The position numbers and the translations under genes were made by a program. 64,000 nt of DNA. It comes from Microbulbifer variabilis ATCC 700307. Its GTDB lineage: Bacteria; Pseudomonadota; Gammaproteobacteria; Pseudomonadales; Cellvibrionaceae. The notes beneath the pieces are model-generated. The model was not told the origin of the DNA, made no database searches, and saw only the letters and a list, made by a program, of their open reading frames with translations. Positions 27,839-36,801 of the stretch are shown here, in pieces. Within the stretch, counting starts at the first letter, position 1, and each line of letters starts with the position of its first letter. Location of the stretch: contig NZ_AQYJ01000027.1 of NCBI RefSeq assembly GCF_000380565.1, positions 1-64,000 on the forward strand, in the 5' to 3' direction.

Positions 27839-29272
27839 TTAGTCCCAGGGGCCTTTCAGAGCCCCACCGGCAAGGGAACTTAATCGGGGCAGAATAATCT
27901 GGTCCCGTCCCTGTACAGAGCGCATGGTACTGAGCCCCGCTTGCATAAATCTTGTCGCTCCGCGATCGGTAAGCAAAGCCTCGGCACAGGGCGTAATCCA
28001 CTGTCCCTGGGGTAGTTTGCGCAAATGCAACGGCAGGCTTTCATAAGTGGCCGATGACGGCGCACGAAGTCTGCCACTTGCGGAGAACCCTTGGCATATA
28101 GCCAAAGCCAGCAGATAAACGCTGTTACCCCACAGGTAATACTGGTGCCCTTGCTCGGGAGTCAACTCCTCGAAATCAAAGTGCTCAGTAGTAGATGTTT
28201 CGCTGCCAAAAGGCAGACGCAACATAAACCGGGGGGCCGCCAACGCCACATACTCACTCCCGGAGTACTCCCGCACGGCTTGCCAGCTCTCTGCAAAACG
28301 TTCACTCAAGGGGTAATACCAATCATCGGGGTCAACGGACCCTGCCAGATTGGGACAGCCCGCCAATTTGGTATCACCACCTAACAACAAAGCACTGCCA
28401 GCCGCTTCAGCGATCGTTGAAAGGTCGATCAGCAGATGCAGGTCCCGCTCCTCATCAGTGATATAAAAATCACCTAGAACCAAATTGTATGGGCGACTAC
28501 CTGATACGGTCTCCCTTTCGACCAGCAATTTGAAGACCTGTGAATTTTCCAGGTCACTCTCCGCACTGGCAAAGTCGGCAAGCAACTCCTCTTTACTAAT
28601 GTCGATAAGATACAGCTGTAAATTGGGATGTTCTTCTAAACGCCTGAGTAAAAACTGCAGGCTGAGCCAGCTTGCCTCCAGCTGGCGAAAATCACTGTGA
28701 TGCATCAACTTGCGCATCACATCCGAAGTAGCTTCAGTAAGTGCATCAAGGTATTCACCCTGGCGAGGGTCGGCACTCTTCTGCACATAGGGCGCAACGA
28801 TATCCTTAATCAACTGGTCCACTTCGAGGCTATTGCCATTCTCTCTGGCATAGCGCTCGCGACCCGCTGCAAGAATTTCATCAAGAAAGGATTGATCAAC
28901 AGAGTAGGAGGTAGCCTCAGTAGAAGGCTCACGTAATTCGGGCTTCCACTGCTGAATTTCCTCTGCGGCCTGCTGGAATTGCACTGGGTCGCGCAGGCGC
29001 TGCTCCAGCTCAATAAATTTTTTGAATAGCGGCAGGCGGCTGTACAGGTAGTCCGGGTGCAAGTCATCAAAACAGGGAAGAAACAGTGGTTTCTCCATAA
29101 CCGGCAGCTGTAGGCTCACCCCCAGGTCGGCGAATACGCCTTCAAAAGTGTCACGGTTTAACAAGTAAACACGGCGCTCGGCAATAGTATCCGGCTCACA
29201 CTGGCGACGGCTGGCTCGCCCACTAAAATCGCCGATAATTGCGACCTTCAGATTATCAGTGCCCAAATCCAT
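27839..29272 (-). CDS. TssB-TssC fusion-like sheath-related protein
   Basis: 477 aa from ATG 29272, preceded by AAGGAAG; the frame continues upstream to 29335 without a ribosome binding site. Residues 7-55 look like the TssB core (DNLKVAIIGDFSGRA, RRVYLLNRDTFEGVF). Residues 120-440 follow TssC: an HSDFRQLEASWLSLQFLL segment at 190-210, RPYNLVLGDFYITDEE, EYVALAAPRFMLRLPFG and YYLWGNSVYLLA. It ends at the point where TssC1 and TssC2 continue with about 150 more residues, so the C-terminal handshake strand and inner domain are missing. It cannot be an ordinary sheath subunit. A cap, adaptor or regulator is possible. It heads the tagH-tssJKLM run. Confidence 0.8.
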   Translation of the reverse strand: MDLGTDNLKVAIIGDFSGRASRRQCEPDTIAERRVYLLNRDTFEGVFADLGVSLQLPVMEKPLFLPCFDDLHPDYLYSRLPLFKKFIELEQRLRDPVQFQQAAEEIQQWKPELREPSTEATSYSVDQSFLDEILAAGRERYARENGNSLEVDQLIKDIVAPYVQKSADPRQGEYLDALTEATSDVMRKLMHHSDFRQLEASWLSLQFLLRRLEEHPNLQLYLIDISKEELLADFASAESDLENSQVFKLLVERETVSGSRPYNLVLGDFYITDEERDLHLLIDLSTIAEAAGSALLLGGDTKLAGCPNLAGSVDPDDWYYPLSERFAESWQAVREYSGSEYVALAAPRFMLRLPFGSETSTTEHFDFEELTPEQGHQYYLWGNSVYLLALAICQGFSASGRLRAPSSATYESLPLHLRKLPQGQWITPCAEALLTDRGATRFMQAGLSTMRSVQGRDQIILPRLSSLAGGALKGPWD

Positions 29273-29410
29273 ATTTCTTCCTTTTTTATTGTCGCCGGGA
29301 ATTTCAAATCCCGTCGCTATGGTGGCTCTACTCACTTTTTAAGATTCCAATGGCGGCAAAAACTACGCAGCGATTAGCGCTACTTCCCTGTACCCATCAT
29401 GCGTTTTTAT

Positions 29411-30130
29411 TTATTCGGTTTCTATAGCTTCTTTTTCGATTTTTTTTGTCTTTCTGGGACGACCTCGCTTTAATGGCCGTACTCGCTGATTCGCAATTTG
29501 TTCAATTTTCTCTTTAAACGCATCGCCACCCAATACATGCCCTAATTTAATGGTTTCTGCAATGTAATCGAGCAGACGTCTATCAAAGCTGTAACGGAAA
29601 AGTTTTCTGTATGCCTGAGCACGCTCCTGAGCACTTTCTCCCAGGGCGGTGTATAAATGGTGATCCTTAATCAAATGGTCATGTTTATCGTTCACATGAT
29701 GATTAAAACTCGACCATTGGTAGTTCCCAAGGGAGTCCGCCAATCCCAGATAGAGAGGGCGCAACTCGACATACCTGTAACAGGTCAGCAGGTAGGCATC
29801 GGAGTCAATCAGGCTTGATTTATAGCGCCCTCTCCAGAGGGTACCGGAGCGTTTGTAACGGTGATTTACAAACTGGACATAGCGACGCCCCAGGGACTGC
29901 ATCATTGAGGATATTCCATCGGGAATCCGTGGCGACGCAATAATCTGGATCATATTGGGTAACAAAACGTATGCGTGAACATCTACGCTGTACTGGTCAG
30001 CGGCATTACGCAAACTAATCAAATAATATTGATAATCTTCCTCATCAAAGAAACAAGGCAGGTTATTGTGACCAACCTGCACTATGTGCTGGGGAATATT
30101 TATCAGATTGAGCCTAGGCAAACGGGGCAT
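29411..30130 (-). CDS. RAYT/Y1 transposase-like protein, HUH motif degenerate
   Basis: 239 aa, clearly of the REP-associated tyrosine transposase family: PQHIVQVGHNNLPCFFDEEDYQ, YVLLPN, ISSMMQSLGRRYVQFVNH, RSGTLWRGRYKSSLIDSDAYLLTCYRYVEL, and YQWSSFNHH. The catalytic metal-binding motif, normally NHVHLL, reads NMIQII here (residues 59-64), so both histidines of HUH are replaced. The Tyr of the CYRYVEL segment is kept. The C-terminus ends in a basic RGRPRKTKK AT-hook-like stretch. Transposase activity is unlikely; a DNA-binding or regulatory role is possible. No flanking REP-type repeats were seen. Confidence 0.85.
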   Translation of the reverse strand: MPRLPRLNLINIPQHIVQVGHNNLPCFFDEEDYQYYLISLRNAADQYSVDVHAYVLLPNMIQIIASPRIPDGISSMMQSLGRRYVQFVNHRYKRSGTLWRGRYKSSLIDSDAYLLTCYRYVELRPLYLGLADSLGNYQWSSFNHHVNDKHDHLIKDHHLYTALGESAQERAQAYRKLFRYSFDRRLLDYIAETIKLGHVLGGDAFKEKIEQIANQRVRPLKRGRPRKTKKIEKEAIETE

Positions 30131-30321
30131 TTTGCCAGCGAATCCTTATTAAACAGGCGCAGTGCCTTTTCTAGTGATGATTAAAGGTTTTATTATCGCA
30201 AACCAAGGAAAAAAATTTCAAACTTAGTCTGCGGCCAAGTTAACATAAGAACTGGTTATTCGGTTGTAATAATGTTACGCCGCATTTTATTGCTATTTAA
30301 TAAAGGGGAGTTGCACCAGAC

Positions 30322-31185
30322 ATGGATCAGATAAGTCTGGCGGTCAACGGGCGCACTGACATCGGTCAAGTTCGCGAGGAAAATGAAGATAGCATCCGCT
30401 GGCATGCTAGCGCGGATAAACCCTTCGCCTACATGGTCGTAGCCGACGGTATGGGAGGCTATACGGGCGGTGCCACAGCAAGCAAAATCGCGGCTGAGAC
30501 CATTCAATCCCACCTGGACAATCTGCTTGAACACACCTTTATTTCCTGCACACCTGAACAGCAACAACTGATTTTACGCGCGACCCTGATTGATGCCATC
30601 AACAATGCCAATAGTGCGCTTCTGAATACCAAAAATATGAACCCCCAATTTTCCAAAATGGGAACAACTATTGTTGTTGCAGTTATGTGGCGCGACTTCC
30701 TGATCGTTGCCCATATAGGGGATTCAAGGGCGTATTTATGGAACAACTACGGGTTACAGCGCCTTACACGAGATCACAGCGTGGTACAGGAAATGGTCGA
30801 TAGTGGTCAAATGACCCCGGAACAGGCCAAGCAGTCCAATGTGCGCAATCATATTACCCGCGCCCTGGGTATCTCCAGCAGTGTGGAAGCAGAAATTAAC
30901 AGTTGGAAACTGACTGAAAACGCGCTGCTGCTTGTATGTAGTGATGGCCTAACTGAATATCTGGACGACCATGCAATCGAGCGGGTCCTTGCCACTCATC
31001 GTCCCGCTCTGGAATGCGTATACCGCTTTATCGACGATGCCAACAGACTGGGGGGACGAGACAATATCAGTGCAGGCATCCTCGAATACTCCTCCCAATC
31101 TATGCCACAGATGCTCGCACAAGAGCAGAGTGTGACTCAGAGACCGCAGTCACCTGATGTGACTATCCGTAAATCACAACGCTAA
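30322..31185 (+). CDS. pppA: PppA, PP2C-type phosphatase of the T6SS
   Basis: 287 aa, Stp1/PP2C family: GRTDIGQVREENEDS, VVADGMGGYTGG, FSKMGTTIVVAV, AHIGDSRAYLW, RLTRDHSVVQEMV, NHITRALGI, LLVCSDGLTEYL and GGRDNISAGI, including the metal-binding aspartates. In the Pseudomonas threonine phosphorylation pathway PppA reverses PpkA phosphorylation of Fha and shuts the T6SS off. Next to tagH, tagF and the structural genes, this role is very likely. GGGGAG lies 11 nt before the ATG. It is the first plus-strand gene after the minus-strand T6SS block; the RHS gene follows 23 nt downstream. Confidence 0.92.
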   Translation: MDQISLAVNGRTDIGQVREENEDSIRWHASADKPFAYMVVADGMGGYTGGATASKIAAETIQSHLDNLLEHTFISCTPEQQQLILRATLIDAINNANSALLNTKNMNPQFSKMGTTIVVAVMWRDFLIVAHIGDSRAYLWNNYGLQRLTRDHSVVQEMVDSGQMTPEQAKQSNVRNHITRALGISSSVEAEINSWKLTENALLLVCSDGLTEYLDDHAIERVLATHRPALECVYRFIDDANRLGGRDNISAGILEYSSQSMPQMLAQEQSVTQRPQSPDVTIRKSQR

Positions 31186-31208
31186 ACCTGTTTGCCGGAA
31201 GCTGAAGC

Positions 31209-34200
31209 ATGACACCGGAACGTCTCACCCAGCTAGTACCCAACCTGTTCAAAACCCTAAGCCCTCCCCCTGTTACTTTCTCACAGGGGGACCCGGCCGC
31301 GGCTTGCCTATGGCTGGCTGAAATTCAGAACTTACTTTCACCAACCGATACTGCCGATCATATCCACCCGTTGTGGCCACAGGCTCCTGACGTATCAGTT
31401 AATACCTACACCCTCGCCTCAGCACCAGCGGGACAATTACTTCCCGGTATCGGCGATGGCCCGACAAGCCTGATCAATATTCCCGGAGTCAATCCCCTCG
31501 ACATCTGTATCCCGCCAATGCAGCGCAGCCTGCGCATTGAGGGCTGGGTTAACGGGGCAAGTGGCGAGCTGGCTTTCGAAAGCATTGACTTAGCACTACC
31601 GGGCCCACTCCCCTTCCAATGGAAACGCTACTATCGCTCCTCAATTAGCGACGACTGTGGCATCGGCGCCGGCTGGCGCCACTCCCTTAGCGAAAAACTG
31701 TCAGTACAGGGCAATACCGTCGAATTACACACTGCGGAGGGGCGTAGGGTCCACTTTCAACTGCCCGCGATTGGCCACGGTTGTTACAACCGTTTTGAGC
31801 GCCTGCTGCTGTTTCGCCAGAGCCTGCATAGCTATCGCCTCACGGCATTTAGCGAGCCTCACAAAATTTTTCGTGCCGACGGGGTCAACAGCGCCCTGCC
31901 TCTTACCGAAATCCGGGATCAGTTTGGCAATGCCCTGACCATCGACTACAGCGAGGGACTGCCCAGGAAAATTGTAAGCTCCTGGGGGCGAGTACTGGAA
32001 TTCCACAGCCACGGTGGTCGCATTAGCAGGCTGCTCAACAGCCACGCCCCTGAAGAGCAACAAACTTTGTGTGCCTACGATTTTCACGGTGGGCTGCTCA
32101 CTGGTGTTTCCCGGGGTCGCGAGAGGGAACACTACAGTTACCATGATCTCTCTCTGGTTGAGGCGCACAGCAGCCGAAATGGCAGTACCCAGTTTGAGTA
32201 CGACCACCAGGGCCGCTGCCATAAGTTGAGAAGAGAGGAGACAGAGACCCTCCTCAGCTGGCAGCACACGCACAATACCTGCCTTGTAGAAACCATCGAC
32301 AGGGAATCACAGCAGCTTCGCTTTGATCGCTTCGGCCAACTGATTCATGAAGTCCAGGGCCAGCGCCAGTGCAGTTGGCTCTATGACACCTACGGCAATC
32401 TCTGCCAACATATCGGAGCAGATGGGTTGAACACCTTCCTCCGCTACGATGAATTGGGACGAATCCGACGCAGCACTTGCGCAGGCACCAGCAATCGTTA
32501 TCAATACGATGAGAACGGCTTCCCCGAAGGCATACTACTCAATGGGGACCAGCCATGGCTGTATCGCTTTAGTGATAAAGGCCGGCCGCTGACAATCGTC
32601 GACCCAGGAAAACAGGAGTGGAAATTCCTCTACAGCGATCGAGGGCAGTTGACGCAGATCGTCGACCCTGAGGGCGGCCGGGTGGACTTCACCTGGGATG
32701 GGCAGGGTCAGCTGCAAACCGTACGCTACGGGGATAAAGTTTGGGGGTTTGAGTACGATCACTGGCAGCGAATGAGTGCACTGATTGTCAATGAGGACAC
32801 TTGGTGCGAATGGCGCTATGGTCCGGAAGGTGAGTTGCGTGAGTCCCGAATTGGCATGCACCAATATGGCCTGGATTACTCAGAGCGGGGACTACCCTAC
32901 GCAATTCACGCCGGCAACAGCCAGAGCCTGCACTGCGAATACGATAGTGCCGGCAATATATGCCAGATCCAATTTGCCGATGGCAACAGCTGGGAACTGC
33001 ACTGCAATGCCCACGGCCAGTTAACCCAGTTGGATACTGCTAAAGGGAGCTACCGCTGGCACTACGACCCCGTCGGCCAGTTAGTCTCATTTCACACACC
33101 GGATAAACGCCAATTGCGCTGGCACTACAATACTGATGGCAGCATCAGCGAATACTGCGACAACGACTGCCGCTGGTATTTTAATTACAATGAAAATGGC
33201 TCCATTGCCGGAATCCGAAACAACAACGGCCAGAGCAGTGAATTTCATTACGATGCGTACCAGCGCCTGATCCAGGCCAACAATTTACACTCTTCCGTGC
33301 GTTTTAAATACGACCAGCGCAACCGGGTGATCGCCGAGAACCACGACAGCAGCGACGTTCGCGATTTCAGCCTGAGATATCAGTACGACTCACGCGGATG
33401 GCTGAAAAGTGCCAGCTCCGATAATCTCGATCTAGCCTATACCCTGACACCTTGCGGTTCCCTGTACGGTATTGACGCCAATGGTGAGCCAATCCTCCGC
33501 ACTGAAATAGACGGACAAAACCATATACATGTCCAGGGGGATATTCGCAGCACCTATAAATTTGACGCAGGCCGGCTAGCAGCCCTGGACAGTGGCCTCG
33601 CCTTAACCTGGCAATTTGATCGACAAGCGCCGCTGCAACTCACGACGCCTATTCGCCAGGCTGGATTCGCCCAGGCACATATCGAGCGAGATCAACGCGG
33701 CAATATCACCATTGAGCGGGAGATTCCCGGGCGCAAGGACTACCAATACCAGTACGATGGCTGGGGGCTGATGAGTACCGCAGAGTGTGGTGAGTTCAAA
33801 ACCTATTTCCGCTACGACCCGTTTGGGCGCCGTCTGAGTAAAACCTGTACCCATCGCAAGTCGACACGCCAACGCCGTGTGACTACCAGCTGGAGCGGTC
33901 TTGGCATCTGGGCGGAAGCACACCAGATTGATGGAAAATCACGCGGTATCGGACACTGGATACAACACCCCTTGAGCGGCTCACTTCTCTGCCACTGGAG
34001 TTCAGGTGCCAGCGAGCACTATTTGACCGATCCGGAGGGCAAGCCCCTGGCCATCTTTGAGTCGCAGGGCTCGATACAATGGTCCCGCGGCAGCGAGGCC
34101 GGAGTTACTGCCAACCGCGGCTTTGGCCAGGAACCCAGCCCCTGGCGTGGTGCCAACCTCATTGCCGATATCGAAACCGGCCTCTGGTACCATACCTCAG

Positions 34201-34289
34201 GATATTGGAACCCGGCGCTGAATATTTGGTTGAATGGCACCCAGGTTTTTGCCCGCTCGACACCCGACTCTTCTCTGGCCAAACTTTAA
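31209..34289 (+). CDS. RHS/YD-repeat protein without evident toxin tip
   Basis: 1026 aa. The N-terminal 100 residues are low in recognisable features, with no PAAR domain and no membrane helix. A DUF6531-like segment follows (GELAFESIDLALPGPLPFQWKRYYRS, GAGWRHSLSE). Then come many YD repeats (e.g. YDTYGNLCQHIGADG, FRYDPFGRRLSKT, YQYDGWGLMS) that build the RHS shell. The core normally ends in a PxxxxGQYYDxETGLxYNRxRYYDP-like motif; here it is divergent (PWRGANLIADIETGLWYHTS, GYWNPALN), and only about 20 residues follow. No C-terminal toxin is visible. It may be a toxin-less shell, an orphan, or a decayed effector. GGAAG precedes the ATG; pppA is directly upstream. Confidence 0.85.
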   Translation: MTPERLTQLVPNLFKTLSPPPVTFSQGDPAAACLWLAEIQNLLSPTDTADHIHPLWPQAPDVSVNTYTLASAPAGQLLPGIGDGPTSLINIPGVNPLDICIPPMQRSLRIEGWVNGASGELAFESIDLALPGPLPFQWKRYYRSSISDDCGIGAGWRHSLSEKLSVQGNTVELHTAEGRRVHFQLPAIGHGCYNRFERLLLFRQSLHSYRLTAFSEPHKIFRADGVNSALPLTEIRDQFGNALTIDYSEGLPRKIVSSWGRVLEFHSHGGRISRLLNSHAPEEQQTLCAYDFHGGLLTGVSRGREREHYSYHDLSLVEAHSSRNGSTQFEYDHQGRCHKLRREETETLLSWQHTHNTCLVETIDRESQQLRFDRFGQLIHEVQGQRQCSWLYDTYGNLCQHIGADGLNTFLRYDELGRIRRSTCAGTSNRYQYDENGFPEGILLNGDQPWLYRFSDKGRPLTIVDPGKQEWKFLYSDRGQLTQIVDPEGGRVDFTWDGQGQLQTVRYGDKVWGFEYDHWQRMSALIVNEDTWCEWRYGPEGELRESRIGMHQYGLDYSERGLPYAIHAGNSQSLHCEYDSAGNICQIQFADGNSWELHCNAHGQLTQLDTAKGSYRWHYDPVGQLVSFHTPDKRQLRWHYNTDGSISEYCDNDCRWYFNYNENGSIAGIRNNNGQSSEFHYDAYQRLIQANNLHSSVRFKYDQRNRVIAENHDSSDVRDFSLRYQYDSRGWLKSASSDNLDLAYTLTPCGSLYGIDANGEPILRTEIDGQNHIHVQGDIRSTYKFDAGRLAALDSGLALTWQFDRQAPLQLTTPIRQAGFAQAHIERDQRGNITIEREIPGRKDYQYQYDGWGLMSTAECGEFKTYFRYDPFGRRLSKTCTHRKSTRQRRVTTSWSGLGIWAEAHQIDGKSRGIGHWIQHPLSGSLLCHWSSGASEHYLTDPEGKPLAIFESQGSIQWSRGSEAGVTANRGFGQEPSPWRGANLIADIETGLWYHTSGYWNPALNIWLNGTQVFARSTPDSSLAKL

Positions 34290-34382
34290 GGTCAGTGGCC
34301 TGATACAACCTATCGGGAAGACTCCACAGGGCTTCCCCTTCTGCCCTCTACAATCAATTAAGTCCAATAGAGTGGCTGAGAT

Positions 34383-35405
34383 ATGCGAGATTCCCCGGAC
34401 TTTGAAATCGGCGGTATTGAAGTGGCCAGGGGGGAGTCCCGTCGTATTAACCTGCCAGTGGTTAGCCTGTATACCAATACGGATATGGCAATCCCTGTCT
34501 ATGTACAGCGCGGCAAGCGGACCGGCCCTACAATTTTTGTCTGTGCGGCGGTACACGGAGATGAACTTAATGGCATCGAGATAATCAGCCGCCTGATTCA
34601 GAGCCGCGGCCTCAAGTCCCTCCGTGGCACTCTGATTGCTGTTCCCATGGTCAATGTCTACGGCGTGCTTCAACACACTCGCTACTTACCCGATCGGCGC
34701 GACCTGAATCGATCTTTCCCCGGCTCAGCCAAGGGCTCCCTAGCCGCTCGTATGGCCTATGTATTCCTGCGGGAGATAGTGGCCAAATGTGATTACGGCA
34801 TCGACCTTCACACCGGCGCTGCGCACCGCAGCAACTTACCTCAGGTCCGCGCCAACCTGGACGATACCGACACTCGTGCCATGGCCAGAGCTTTTGGTGT
34901 ACCGGTACTGCTCAACGCCTCCATCCGCGATGGTTCCCTGCGCCAGGCCGCCGCCGATCTTGGAGTAAGAATCCTGCTTTATGAAGCGGGCGAAGCGCTG
35001 CGTTTTGATGAATTGTGTATTCGCGCAGGGGTCAAGGGCGTAATCAACGTAATGCGGCACCTGGAAATGCTGCCAAAAGGCCGCAGTGGCAATTCGATAG
35101 AGCCGTTTATTGCCCGTAGCAGCGGTTGGCTGCGTGCTGGAGATAGTGGTATCGCAAAACATATCAAGGCTCTGGGGGATCACATATACGAGGGCGAATT
35201 ACTAGCCACTATTACCGACCCTTACGGCAAGGAACTCGACCAGGTGCGATCTAACGGGGAGGGGATCATTATTGGCAAGCAGAACATTCCCCTGGTGCTC
35301 GAGGGCGAGGCGATGTATCACATCGCCTATTTCCGCAAGCCACAGGAAGTAGTTGAAAACCTCGAATTGCTTCAGGACAGCCTGCTGCCAGACGAAAATT
35401 TCTAG
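34383..35405 (+). CDS. Succinylglutamate desuccinylase/aspartoacylase-family hydrolase
   Basis: 340 aa. Zinc-dependent M14-type amidohydrolase fold: His58 and Glu61 in AAVHGDELNG and His143 in DLHTGA are the expected metal ligands, and the DRRDLNRSFPG motif at 104-114 fits the substrate-binding loop. Family members deacylate N-acylamino acids; the substrate here cannot be named. A C-terminal lipoyl-like barrel (LLATITDPYGKEL, GEGIIIGKQNIPLVLEGEAMYHI) is typical of this subgroup. No direct link to the T6SS is evident; it sits 93 nt after the RHS gene and converges on the transglycosylase. Confidence 0.88.
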   Translation: MRDSPDFEIGGIEVARGESRRINLPVVSLYTNTDMAIPVYVQRGKRTGPTIFVCAAVHGDELNGIEIISRLIQSRGLKSLRGTLIAVPMVNVYGVLQHTRYLPDRRDLNRSFPGSAKGSLAARMAYVFLREIVAKCDYGIDLHTGAAHRSNLPQVRANLDDTDTRAMARAFGVPVLLNASIRDGSLRQAAADLGVRILLYEAGEALRFDELCIRAGVKGVINVMRHLEMLPKGRSGNSIEPFIARSSGWLRAGDSGIAKHIKALGDHIYEGELLATITDPYGKELDQVRSNGEGIIIGKQNIPLVLEGEAMYHIAYFRKPQEVVENLELLQDSLLPDENF

Positions 35406-35409
35406 GGCG

Positions 35410-36630
35410 CTATTGCTGCTGTAATAACTCCAGTACTTCCTTACTGGGAAACCCTTTCACTTCGACACCAGCACGTTTTTCAAACTCCCGAATAGCCTTG
35501 CGCGTGCCAGGGCCGGCCTTACCATCGACTTCACCTGTATAAAACCCCTTCTGTTTCAGCAACTTCTGTAACTCTTCCACCTGGCTGCCATCGAGTGGGG
35601 TAAAGGGTCGATTCCAGTCCTTTACCAGAGGTGGTGCGCCACCGATGCGATCCGCCAAAAGGCCAATAGCGGTCGCATAACGATCGGAGTTGTTGTAGCG
35701 CTTCAGCACAAAGAAGTTTTTGAAAACCAGAAAGGCGGGACCGTTACGTCCATCCGGCAGCTTCAGCTCTGCCACAGCTTTCTTATTTGGGAATGATTCA
35801 CCATTGGCGCGTTTGACCCCGAGCTTTTCCCACTCTGCTACAGTCAACTTACCTCCCGGCATCTTGCGCGAAGGTATAGTGACCTCATAGCCCCAGGGCT
35901 TGTCCTTTTGCCACCCATTGCTCGACAGCAGGTTGGCCGCTGTAGCCAGTGCATCTGGCACCGAATTCCAGATATCACGTTTGCCATCGCCATCGATATC
36001 TACCGCATAGGCTTGATAACTGGTGGGGATAAACTGGGTGTGCCCCATGGCCCCGGCCCAGGACCCCAACAGGTGCTGCCCCTCGACATCCCCGGCCTGT
36101 AATATCTTCAAAGCCGCGAGTAACTGCTGGCGACCAAACTTCTTGCGCTGAGGGTCTGCGTAGGCAAGGGTAGCCAGGGACCGGACCACACTACGCATGA
36201 CTTTGTCATTACCGAGGATGCCACCAAAACTCGACTCCACCGACCAGATCGCCAAAAGGATATCTGGGTCAACTCCAAAGCGCTTTTGGATCTTGTCGAG
36301 CCAGGGCTTCATCTTCTCTTTTTCCTGCTTACCCCGCTCTATAGCTCGTTTCTGTACCCTGTTGTCGAAATACTGCCATACCGGTGCCTTGAATTCGGGC
36401 TGGTAGCTGGCACGATCCAATACCCACTGGTCAGGAGAGGTTATGCCCTTAAATGCCTGATCATAAACCTGGGGGGAAATACCACTCTTTATCGCCGTCT
36501 GGCGAAAGTCCCGAACCCATTTCTCAAAGGCCGGGTCCGGCTTATCTGCTGAGTGAACACCTAGCGATATCAGCGCCAGGTATAGGGCGAGAAAATAGGA
36601 AAGCGTGGGGAACCTGGACAATCTGGGCAT
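35410..36630 (-). CDS. Lytic murein transglycosylase, GH103 type
   Basis: 406 aa from ATG 36630, with AAAGG 7 nt upstream and a signal peptide (SYFLALYLALISLGVHSA). The upstream in-frame start at 36717 would bury it. The SLT_2/MltB catalytic domain has IWSVESSFGGILGN with the catalytic Glu, a GQLGGAMG-like LGSWAGAMGHTQFIPTSYQ and DGDGKRDIWNSVPDALATAANLL. A peptidoglycan-binding domain (LQKLLKQKGFYTGEVDGKAGPGTR) is at the C-terminus. It cleaves murein glycan strands in the periplasm. There is no lipobox Cys, so it is a soluble form. Confidence 0.93.
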   Translation of the reverse strand: MPRLSRFPTLSYFLALYLALISLGVHSADKPDPAFEKWVRDFRQTAIKSGISPQVYDQAFKGITSPDQWVLDRASYQPEFKAPVWQYFDNRVQKRAIERGKQEKEKMKPWLDKIQKRFGVDPDILLAIWSVESSFGGILGNDKVMRSVVRSLATLAYADPQRKKFGRQQLLAALKILQAGDVEGQHLLGSWAGAMGHTQFIPTSYQAYAVDIDGDGKRDIWNSVPDALATAANLLSSNGWQKDKPWGYEVTIPSRKMPGGKLTVAEWEKLGVKRANGESFPNKKAVAELKLPDGRNGPAFLVFKNFFVLKRYNNSDRYATAIGLLADRIGGAPPLVKDWNRPFTPLDGSQVEELQKLLKQKGFYTGEVDGKAGPGTRKAIREFEKRAGVEVKGFPSKEVLELLQQQ

Positions 36631-36801
36631 GAGAGTACCTTTGACACAACTTTTTGCTCGCTCAAGGTTAGGACGAGCCTCCCTTTTCCGAAAGGCGGAT
36701 TTATCAAATGGTGTCATCCGCCCGACCAGTCATCAATGTTGACAGATAAACCTGCGGGAAAGTTCTGCTTGTGTCACAGCCCTGTTGTCAGGGCCACAAA
36801 A

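Noticed and set aside
29273..30321. REP-like palindromes flanking the RAYT gene
   Set aside because: Read on both sides without finding a paired palindrome or terminal repeats, so no mobile element was called.
34315..34337. GGGAAG/CTTCCC hairpin after the RHS gene
   Set aside because: Six base pairs with an 11-nt loop and no U-run; not convincing as a terminator.
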